A stretch of DNA of 18,019 nt from Candidatus Uhrbacteria bacterium. Its GTDB lineage: Bacteria; Patescibacteriota; Patescibacteriia; UBA9934; GWF2-40-263. How positions within the stretch are numbered: the first letter of the stretch is position 1; each line of letters starts with the position of its first letter. The position numbers and the translations under genes were made by a program. This document shows positions 12,759 through 18,019 of this stretch, piece after piece. The stretch is taken from contig DOJV01000055.1 of the NCBI GenBank assembly GCA_003511125.1, positions 1 to 18,019 on the forward strand, given 5' to 3'. Below the pieces are notes generated by a model. It ran no database searches and had not been told where the DNA came from. It saw nothing but the letters and a program-made list of their open reading frames with translations.

Positions 12759-13223
12759 ATGAACGACATCATCCTCGGCGCCGCCATTGGTGGCTTAGCT
12801 GCTTTTCTTATCTCCACTCCGGCCATTGTTTTTGAAATTTTTCGTCGCGGCAAAACCGAAGTTTTGCCACTGGTCGTTCATGTCAAAAATATTTTCAGTT
12901 TTAAACTCTCTCAGCTAGCGGCTTTTGCTGTCGGTGTATTTTTGCAGATCTTGATGGGTATGGTTTTTGGTGTGGTCTATCCAGTCGTGGCCGATCACGG
13001 TTGGTGGGCCTTCGTCGGCGCGCCTTACCAGCCTTTAACCCTGTTTGTTTACACTATCATCGTTTGGCTTTTTTTCACTCTGATTCTTTTTCCGATTTTT
13101 GGTTTTGGTTGGTTTGGTACCAAGGAAGGGAAAATGGTTTGGCTCGAAGTTTTGGTTTCGTTGTTTCTGATCGCTCTGGTGTTTTGTTTAGCGGTGCCGT
13201 TTTATCAGCCGAGCTACTTTTGA
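12759..13223 (+). CDS. Four-TM membrane protein, 154 aa, unknown family
   Basis: Hydrophobic segments lie at about 3-25, 51-75, 92-115 and 127-148, with a basic loop after the first (FRRGKTE) and a GFGWFGTKEGK loop between the third and fourth. It follows the C39-like peptidase by 20 nt without an SD and is probably the last gene of that transcript. I do not recognise the family. The conserved-looking Gly/Phe-rich motif FPIFGFGWFG may help a profile search. Confidence 0.7.
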   Translation: MNDIILGAAIGGLAAFLISTPAIVFEIFRRGKTEVLPLVVHVKNIFSFKLSQLAAFAVGVFLQILMGMVFGVVYPVVADHGWWAFVGAPYQPLTLFVYTIIVWLFFTLILFPIFGFGWFGTKEGKMVWLEVLVSLFLIALVFCLAVPFYQPSYF

Positions 13224-13325
13224 AATTACAAATTCCAAAATCCAAATTCCAAACAAATTTAAAACTTTAAAACTTTGAAAATTGGAATTTGTTTGGAGTT
13301 TGGAATTTAAAACTTTGGAACTTTC
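13224..13325. repeat. AT-rich inverted repeat of AAATTCCAAAC units
   Basis: AAATTCCAAACAAATTT near 13244-13260 faces AATTTGTTTGGAGTTTGGAA near 13286-13306, so a long imperfect hairpin forms around AACTTTAAAACTTT. Short CCAAATT/TTTGGAA units recur throughout. It sits between two transcription units and may serve as a weak terminator or be a small dispersed repeat. Confidence 0.6.
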
Positions 13326-13336
13326 ACCCCCCCCAC

Positions 13337-13366
13337 TAGACAGTTGGTCTTTTTTTTGTTTAGATA
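13337..13366 (+). promoter_or_regulatory. Promoter of the HD-domain dGTPase-like gene
   Basis: TAGACA (13337-13342), 18 nt containing a T-run, TAGATA (13361-13366). A start near 13373 excludes the upstream in-frame codon at 13344. Confidence 0.6.
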
Positions 13367-13400
13367 CGGTCACAACAGTTCTTTTCCAAGAGGTAGCAAA

Positions 13401-14573
13401 ATGGAATACAAGCTTTCAGTCAAGATTACTCCGGCCGATGTTCGTTTTCTGCGCTCCGAGTTGGCTCCAATCATCGGGTGCTTGTGTCGTTTGGCCACGC
13501 CGGCTTCGGCCGCGGTGCGAAGGGTATTGCGCGACGAGGATGGGGATGGGGTGCTTATCGGTTTGCCGGGAGTTGATCCGTATTGGATTGACGCCGCCTT
13601 GAAGCTCATGCCGAGTCGCGGCTTGCGCCGGGCGGCTCACCACACTCAGGTGGTGACCGAGCCCGACAATTTGCATATCCGTACTCGTCGGTCGCACTCT
13701 GATGAGGTTGCAAGTATTGCCGTCATGATTGCTTCGATCCTTGGCGCCAATCCGGCTTTGTGTCTAGCAGGCGCTCTTGGTCACGACATCGGGCACACCC
13801 CGCTTGGTCATTTCGGTGAAATGTTCTTGACCCAGAAGACTGGTCAGAACTTCCGTCACGAGGTCTTTGGCTGCGTGGCCGCTCAACACATCGAGCGTTC
13901 AGGTAATGGTCTCAACTTGACCAAGCAGACTTTGCGCATCATGCATCGTCATTCTCGCGGATCTGGTCCTCTTCTTGTGAGCGAGCTGAGTCTTGAAGAA
14001 GCTATTGTTATGTATGCCGACAAGATCGCCTATACCTTCGCCGACTACAACGATTTTTGTCGACTGCTGACATCTGACGTCTGGATCGGTCTGTCTCCAC
14101 GGGATATCGAGGCTATCCATGTCGCCATGCGCAGGCTTGGTCAGAGCCAACGCGAGCGCGTAGCTCGCTGTATTGTGGCTCTGTGTCGGGAGTCTGCCGG
14201 TGTTGGTTATGTCTCCTTTTGTCAAGGCGAGGCTTTCAATTTTTTTGAGGCCGCTCGCCAAGCCATGTACAAGTTTTATCCGAGCAATAATCCTTCTCGC
14301 CACGGTTTTCCTGGGAACGGGGCAGTCTATGATTCTTTGGCCGAGATTTTTCCAGACATCAACACCACCGTTCTCTTTGCCTTGCTTTGTGACGATGATC
14401 TGGAAAAACTGAAGAAAAAGGTCGGTCTCATTGCAACGCCGGCGTTGGAATCTTTGCTTGTCAGCAAGCTCTCGGTCGCCGACATCATCCCCCATTTGCG
14501 CGGCCGGACCATTGATCCTTTTGATCCTGATCTTGATTGGGAAGGAATTCCCGACGTTTCTTACGCGACCTGA
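13401..14573 (+). CDS. dgt: HD-domain dNTP triphosphohydrolase (dGTPase-like)
   Basis: These enzymes remove triphosphate from dNTPs and control the nucleotide pool or restrict phage. The HD metal site is intact: H99 (RTRRSHSDEVA), H128-D129 (LGHDIGHTPLGHFGE, with H132 and H137) and D207 (MYADKIAYTFADYND). GLNLTKQTLRIMHRH (170-184) matches the family's substrate-site segment. The product has 390 aa, near family size. The ATG at 13401 is chosen because GAGGT lies 6 nt upstream and the promoter (13337-13366) excludes the in-frame codon at 13344. It has its own terminator. Its GC-rich codons and private signals set it apart from the flanking xse and peptidase operons, so it may be acquired. The preferred nucleotide cannot be told. 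Confidence 0.87.
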   Translation: MEYKLSVKITPADVRFLRSELAPIIGCLCRLATPASAAVRRVLRDEDGDGVLIGLPGVDPYWIDAALKLMPSRGLRRAAHHTQVVTEPDNLHIRTRRSHSDEVASIAVMIASILGANPALCLAGALGHDIGHTPLGHFGEMFLTQKTGQNFRHEVFGCVAAQHIERSGNGLNLTKQTLRIMHRHSRGSGPLLVSELSLEEAIVMYADKIAYTFADYNDFCRLLTSDVWIGLSPRDIEAIHVAMRRLGQSQRERVARCIVALCRESAGVGYVSFCQGEAFNFFEAARQAMYKFYPSNNPSRHGFPGNGAVYDSLAEIFPDINTTVLFALLCDDDLEKLKKKVGLIATPALESLLVSKLSVADIIPHLRGRTIDPFDPDLDWEGIPDVSYAT

Positions 14574-14593
14574 ACAGAGGTCGTGTTTTTTTT
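14566..14593 (+). terminator. Terminator overlapping the dgt-like stop codon
   Basis: CGACCT (14566-14571) pairs with AGGTCG (14578-14583), loop GAACAG, followed by TG and a run of T. The 5' arm lies within the last codons of the gene. A further TGGTTT/AAACCA hairpin with ATTTTT follows near 14630-14655. Confidence 0.8.
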
Positions 14594-14658
14594 GACCCCA
14601 CCGCGGTTCTTCTTTTTCGAAGGGGTGGTCTGGTTTTGCCCCAAACCAATTTTTCCAG

Positions 14659-14664
14659 TAAAAT
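14659..14664 (+). promoter_or_regulatory. Possible -10 box giving a (near-)leaderless xseA mRNA
   Basis: TAAAAT lies 9 nt before the ATG at 14674, so a transcript would begin within a few bases of the start codon; there is no SD. No good -35 is visible. Confidence 0.45.
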
Positions 14665-14673
14665 ACCAGTGCT

Positions 14674-15897
14674 ATGTCTACTCCGGAAATTGAACCTGTC
14701 CTTCAGGTCTCTGAATATCTTAAGCTTGCCAATCAAGTTCTTAAGCTGAATATTGATGGCTACACTTTTGCTATTGAGGGCGAGATTTTTGATTACAAAA
14801 TTAAGGACGGTAAGTGGATTATGTTTTCGCTCAAAGACGAAAACGATCCGGCGGCCAAGGTTGGTTGTTTTGCTACGACTTTTAAAGTTAGCGGAGTTTT
14901 TGAAGACGGCATGCGGGTAAAAGTTTGGGGCCCACCAGCCATTACCAAGTGGAGTAATTTTCAAATCGATGTTCAAAAAATGGAAGCGGTTGGTGATGGT
15001 ACTCTTAAACGCGCTTACGAACTTTTAAAAAAGAAACTCGAAGCCGAAGGTCTTTTTGACTTCGCACGTAAGCGTGAGTTACCGCGTTTTCCTTCGCGCA
15101 TCGGTTTGATCACTTCGCGCGATGCCGCGGCTTATGGTGATTTTAATCGAATTCTAAATAATCGTTGGAGCGGCGTTGAAGTTTTGTTTATTCATGTTCA
15201 TGTGCAAGGCCGGGAAGCCGTACCAGAAATTCTCGCAGCTTTCGAGAGGTTTAATTTGTTACCAGAAAAAGATCGCCCCGAGGTTCTTGTTTTAACTCGT
15301 GGTGGTGGCAGTCTTGAAGATCTTCATGCTTTTAACGATGAACAGGTAGCCCGAGCTGTTTTCGGTTCACGCATTCCTGTGGTCTGTGGCGTCGGTCATG
15401 AGCGCGACGAGTCGCTTTGCGATTTTGTTGCCGATGTTCGAGCTTCGACCCCATCGAACGCCGCCGAGCGGGCTGTGCCCAATCGTTTGGATGTGATTTT
15501 TGAAATCGAGACCATGACCCGGCAAATCGAAAGTCGTTTGCTTGATACACTTAGTGACCGACAAAATTTAGTCGACCGCGTTACTCAATTAATTTTCTCG
15601 GCTGCGGATTTACAAAAAGAAAAATTCGAACGCCTAGCCAAAAATCTCTTTGATCGTGTCAACACTTGGTTGCCACGTCTTTCCGAACGCCTCAATACCT
15701 CGGTTCGGGTTTTGGCCAGTGTCGATCCCAAACGCGTTTTGGAACGCGGCTACGGCATTGTCACCAAAAAAGGCCGGGTCATTAAAGACGCCGCCGAACT
15801 TGAGATTGGCGCCGATATCGCGGTACAATTAAGTCACGGCACTTTTGATGCCGAAGTTCTTCGGGTTAATGGGAAGGGGAAGATGAAATTAGTTTAA
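14674..15897 (+). CDS. xseA: Exodeoxyribonuclease VII large subunit
   Basis: The catalytic subunit of exonuclease VII, which degrades single-stranded DNA to oligonucleotides together with XseB. Residues about 10-105 are the OB-fold DNA-binding domain (YTFAIEGEIFDY, WIMFSLKDE). From about 115 comes the catalytic domain: FPSRIGLITSRDAAAYGDF (139-157), VLTRGGGSLEDLHAFNDEQVARA (206-228), and PVVCGVGHERDESLCDFVADVRASTPSNAAE (235-265). A long coiled coil (about 275-350) carries XseB, and the C-terminal barrel includes RVLERGYGIVTKKG. At 407 aa it is a compact, complete family member. xseB is not next but 683 nt downstream, with another gene inserted between. Confidence 0.95.
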   Translation: MSTPEIEPVLQVSEYLKLANQVLKLNIDGYTFAIEGEIFDYKIKDGKWIMFSLKDENDPAAKVGCFATTFKVSGVFEDGMRVKVWGPPAITKWSNFQIDVQKMEAVGDGTLKRAYELLKKKLEAEGLFDFARKRELPRFPSRIGLITSRDAAAYGDFNRILNNRWSGVEVLFIHVHVQGREAVPEILAAFERFNLLPEKDRPEVLVLTRGGGSLEDLHAFNDEQVARAVFGSRIPVVCGVGHERDESLCDFVADVRASTPSNAAERAVPNRLDVIFEIETMTRQIESRLLDTLSDRQNLVDRVTQLIFSAADLQKEKFERLAKNLFDRVNTWLPRLSERLNTSVRVLASVDPKRVLERGYGIVTKKGRVIKDAAELEIGADIAVQLSHGTFDAEVLRVNGKGKMKLV

Positions 15898-16560
15898 ATG
15901 TTTTTTATGAAGGTTTATCATTATGCCCATTTGAGGAAATGGCAAGATATTCAAAAAGGCTCGTGGAAAACCGACAACAGGCCGGGTCTCAGCGCAGGTC
16001 GCAGAGTCGGACAACGAGACAAAGAAGCATGGAAAACCATGGCGGTATTTGCTTTTTTGGAGCCGCTTCCAGACAGTTGGGTAAATAATACTTGTTTTAA
16101 AGGAGTTTGGATGGATAGGTTTAGGTCGAATATAGGCTCGCTTTTATTGGAGTTGGATGTCGATCTTGAAGGGGGAGAAATATTTGTGGTTGATAATGGT
16201 CATATGGAGGGATTTATATACCAAAAAGAGACAGGTATTCCAAAAAAATATTTGCATCGTTCTAACGAGGAAGCGGAACGAGCTTATATGGAAAGCAAGA
16301 TTTCTTTAAAAGATTATTTGGAAAAAGCTGAAGATTTAGGATATTCAATGCCCGAAATAATTATCTTGAAAGACGTTCCGATGGAAAGAATAAGAATCTC
16401 CGATCAGCAACCCCTTATTGAAGAAGACCTTGAGAAATACGGTGAAGGTAGTTTTAAAAGAGATTTAATTAGTGATATACAAAGAATTCCAGAATTATCC
16501 CGTTGGTTTGAAAAACGAGAGCAAGGTCTGCGGGAAAGATTAGAAGGACGAAATCGATAA
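15898..16560 (+). CDS. Probable ADP-ribosyltransferase-fold protein inserted between xseA and xseB
   Basis: A 220-aa protein I cannot name with certainty. It opens with VYHYAHLRKWQDIQKGSWK (residues 6-24), the H-Y...I..G pattern of ART/DarT-like folds. Next come AVFAFLEPLPDSWVNN (49-64) and LLLELDVD, EIFVVDNGHMEGFIY (94-108). Then an AERAYMES helix (126-133) precedes MPEIIILKDVPMERIRIS (151-168), where E153 would be the catalytic Glu. A basic/acid helical tail closes it. Start is ATG 15898, abutting the xseA stop, or ATG 15907. It uses AGA/AGG for about half its Arg codons, whereas xseA and xseB use CGN almost only, a sign of transfer. Possible roles are a toxin, a nucleic-acid or protein modifier, or a degraded relative; an antitoxin is not obvious next to it. 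The ART call is inference. Confidence 0.6.
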   Translation: MFFMKVYHYAHLRKWQDIQKGSWKTDNRPGLSAGRRVGQRDKEAWKTMAVFAFLEPLPDSWVNNTCFKGVWMDRFRSNIGSLLLELDVDLEGGEIFVVDNGHMEGFIYQKETGIPKKYLHRSNEEAERAYMESKISLKDYLEKAEDLGYSMPEIIILKDVPMERIRISDQQPLIEEDLEKYGEGSFKRDLISDIQRIPELSRWFEKREQGLRERLEGRNR

Positions 16561-16580
16561 AAAATTAACTTTTTATAAGT

Positions 16581-16784
16581 ATGGCAAAAAAATCAACAAC
16601 AAATTTCTCTCAAGCTTTTGACGAGCTCGAACAAATTACCGAATGGTTCGAAAAAGGCGAAGCCGATCTTGATGAAGGTCTGAAAAAGTTTGAACGCGGA
16701 TTAGAACTCGCGAAGGTTTGTAAAGAGAAACTTTCCGAAGTCGAAAACAAAATTAAAGAATTAAAAAAGAAATTTGAAGAGTAA
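16581..16784 (+). CDS. xseB: Exodeoxyribonuclease VII small subunit
   Basis: A 67-aa helical-hairpin subunit that binds the XseA coiled coil. The family pattern is clear: FSQAFDELEQITEWFEKGEADLDEGLKKFERGLELAKVCKEKLSEVENKIKEL. Length is normal. It has no SD and follows the inserted gene by 20 nt, so it depends on read-through from xseA. Confidence 0.93.
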   Translation: MAKKSTTNFSQAFDELEQITEWFEKGEADLDEGLKKFERGLELAKVCKEKLSEVENKIKELKKKFEE

Positions 16785-16813
16785 TCTTCATAAATCACCT
16801 AAAAAACTTACTT

Positions 16814-17164
16814 ATGATCATAATCCTCCGTTGGGTCATCAACGCCCTGGCCCTCCTTGCCGCCGCTTATCTTATTCAAGGCTTTCATGTCGAGTCTTTT
16901 TATGCCGCCCTGATCGCTGCCCTGATTCTTGGTCTGGTTAACGCCCTGGTCCGTCCAATCGTTTTGATTCTGACCTTGCCGGTGACAATTATTACGCTCG
17001 GGCTTTTTCTTTTTGTGATCAATGCCGGTATGCTTTGGTTTATGAGCACCATGGTTAAAGGAATTGTTATTGACGATTTTCTCTCTGCTATTTTGGTTGC
17101 TATCTTTTTGTGGATTGTGGGCATGGTTACCAACTGGTTTGTTAAGCACGCCAAAGAAAGTTAA
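16814..17164 (+). CDS. Phage-holin family IV / YvlD-like membrane protein
   Basis: A 116-aa protein with four membrane segments at about 5-24, 29-49, 53-74 and 87-108. The motif LGLVNALVRPIVLILTLPVTIITLGLFLFVINAGMLW is the hallmark of the family (Pfam holin family 4, also called YvlD). Despite the name, members are common chromosomal proteins of unclear role, and nothing else here suggests a prophage. It has no SD and sits 29 nt after xseB. Confidence 0.85.
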   Translation: MIIILRWVINALALLAAAYLIQGFHVESFYAALIAALILGLVNALVRPIVLILTLPVTIITLGLFLFVINAGMLWFMSTMVKGIVIDDFLSAILVAIFLWIVGMVTNWFVKHAKES

Positions 17165-17172
17165 TTAACACA

Positions 17173-17194
17173 CTCGACTCGTTCGAGCGTTTTT
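17173..17194 (+). terminator. Weak terminator-like hairpin before pyrH
   Basis: CTCGA (17173-17177) pairs with TCGAG (17183-17187), followed by CGTTTTT. It could thin transcription between the membrane protein and pyrH. Confidence 0.35.
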
Positions 17195-17205
17195 AAAACA
17201 AAATT

Positions 17206-17910
17206 ATGGCCAAACAAAAAGTTTCTGAAGTGCCGATTGTTCTTTCTGTTGGTGGATCGTTGGTTGTGCCGAAGACAGGAATCGACACAAACTTTCTCAA
17301 AAATTTAAAAAAGATGATTACTAAACACGCGGCCGCGGGTCGAAGATTTATTATTGTTATCGGTGGTGGTACCACGGCTCGGAACTATCAGTCGGCGGCC
17401 AAAAAACTCGGTGAGTTGACGCGCGACGACTTGGATTGGCTGGGTATTCATTCGACTCGTCTGAACGGTCATTTGCTCAGAACAATTTTTCGCGACCTGG
17501 CTCATCCGGTCATGATTAAAGATCCGACTAAACCAAACATTAAATGGACCGAACCAGTTTTGGTCGCCGCCGGCTGGAAGCCGGGTTGGTCCACTGATTA
17601 TGTGGCCACACGTTTGGCCAAACGCTTCGGCGCCAAAACCTTGCTCAACCTTTCGAATATTGATTACGTTTTTGACAAAGATCCAAACAAATTTTCTGAT
17701 GCCGTAAAAATTAAAAATATCTCCTGGAAAGATTTTCGCAAAATCGTCGGCAACGAATGGGATCCGGGCATGAACGCTCCGTTCGATCCGGTAGCCTCGC
17801 GCCTGGCCGAGCAGATTGGTTTGGAAGTTGTGGTTATGAATGGCAAGAAAATTAAGAACATAGAAAATTTGCTGGAAGGGAAGAAATTTGTTGGGACGGT
17901 GATTAAATAA
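17206..17910 (+). CDS. pyrH: UMP kinase, archaeal-type (amino acid kinase family)
   Basis: It phosphorylates UMP to UDP with ATP, an early step of pyrimidine nucleotide supply. At 234 aa it has the amino acid kinase fold: VLSVGGSLVVP (12-22), VIGGGTTARNY (51-61), DWLGIHSTRLNGHLLR (77-92), then STDYVATRLAKRFGAKTLLNLSNIDYVFDKDP, GMNAPFDPVASRLAE and a final FVGTVI. The GGSLVVP opening and LGIHSTRLN block fit the archaeal branch better than the usual bacterial PyrH. There is no SD; 41 nt separate it from the preceding gene. Confidence 0.9.
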   Translation: MAKQKVSEVPIVLSVGGSLVVPKTGIDTNFLKNLKKMITKHAAAGRRFIIVIGGGTTARNYQSAAKKLGELTRDDLDWLGIHSTRLNGHLLRTIFRDLAHPVMIKDPTKPNIKWTEPVLVAAGWKPGWSTDYVATRLAKRFGAKTLLNLSNIDYVFDKDPNKFSDAVKIKNISWKDFRKIVGNEWDPGMNAPFDPVASRLAEQIGLEVVVMNGKKIKNIENLLEGKKFVGTVIK

Positions 17911-17916
17911 AAACCC

Positions 17917-18019
17917 CATCATTGCGAGCCCGGCGCCGTGCCCGCCGAAGCCCGGCGAAGGCAGGAAGAAATCTCTCGAAGCCGAGATTTAATAGCTTGC
18001 TTCGTGTGGCGCTCGCAAT
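17917..18019. repeat. Palindromic REP/MITE-like element, inverted second copy, cut by window end
   Basis: CATCATTGCGAGC opens the element and CGCTCGCAAT ends at the window edge. Its left arm (17919-17966) is the near-exact reverse complement of the right arm of the 9696-9803 element, so the two copies lie in opposite orientation. It again follows directly on a gene's stop codon (pyrH). Confidence 0.75.

Noticed and set aside
13344..13400. Upstream start for the dGTPase-like gene
   Set aside because: It lies within the promoter spacer, upstream of the expected transcript start. ATG 13401 has a proper GAGGT.
13899..14495. 198-codon minus-strand frame
   Set aside because: It is antisense to the well-supported HD-domain gene, a codon-composition shadow.
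16814..17164. Prophage, suggested by the holin-family membrane protein
   Set aside because: This family is a common chromosomal protein and no other phage gene is present.

Overview
The window looks like a chromosome segment of a Candidate Phyla Radiation (Patescibacteria) bacterium. The evidence is the small, tightly packed gene set, a divergent short MetK, an archaeal-type UMP kinase, a TM0106-type RecB-like nuclease, a C39-like secreted peptidase behind an acidic linker, housekeeping genes that mostly lack Shine-Dalgarno (SD) sites, and AT-rich intergenic repeats. TGA acts as a normal stop (13221-13223, 14571-14573), which argues against the code-4/25 lineages. The exact phylum is not resolved.

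Layout. 1-255 is the 3' end of queA. 294-668 (-) is a small orphan gene with its own promoter and terminator. From about 794 to 3348 lies some 2.5 kb with no credible protein gene. It starts with a strong extended -10 promoter (794-822), ends in a strong terminator (3316-3348), and is filled with long helices. Two internal segments are tandemly duplicated structured RNAs whose copies differ by compensatory base-pair changes: 981-1089/1108-1216 as long hairpins, and 1595-1692/1796-1898 as pseudoknots. I regard this as a candidate large ornate non-coding RNA, or a cluster of several RNAs, and as the main discovery here.

3437-3634 (-) is a small coiled-coil gene divergent from metK (3718-4764). 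4962-5834 and 5981-8008 are two unrecognised GC-rich genes. 8109-8696 (-) is an Fe/Mn superoxide dismutase, divergent from a Lys-rich tail-anchored peptide and a lipoprotein cyclophilin (8777-9685). 9876-10280 (-) is an N-anchored hypothetical. 10421-13223 is an operon-like run: TM0106 nuclease, C39-like peptidase, four-TM protein. 13401-14573 is an HD-domain dGTPase-like gene with its own promoter and terminator. 14674-17910 is a run of xseA, a probable ADP-ribosyltransferase-fold gene, xseB, a holin-IV/YvlD-like membrane protein and pyrH. A mobile-type palindromic repeat occurs at 9696-9803 and, inverted, at the right edge.

Two gene styles coexist. Housekeeping genes are AT-leaning, mostly without SD, and sometimes apparently leaderless. 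The orphan and accessory genes (294-668, 4962-5834, 5981-8008, 9876-10280, 13401-14573) and the RNA locus look GC-richer; most have TTGACA-like promoters, SD sites and private terminators, like stand-alone cassettes. All structures were worked out by eye. No folding program or database search was run.
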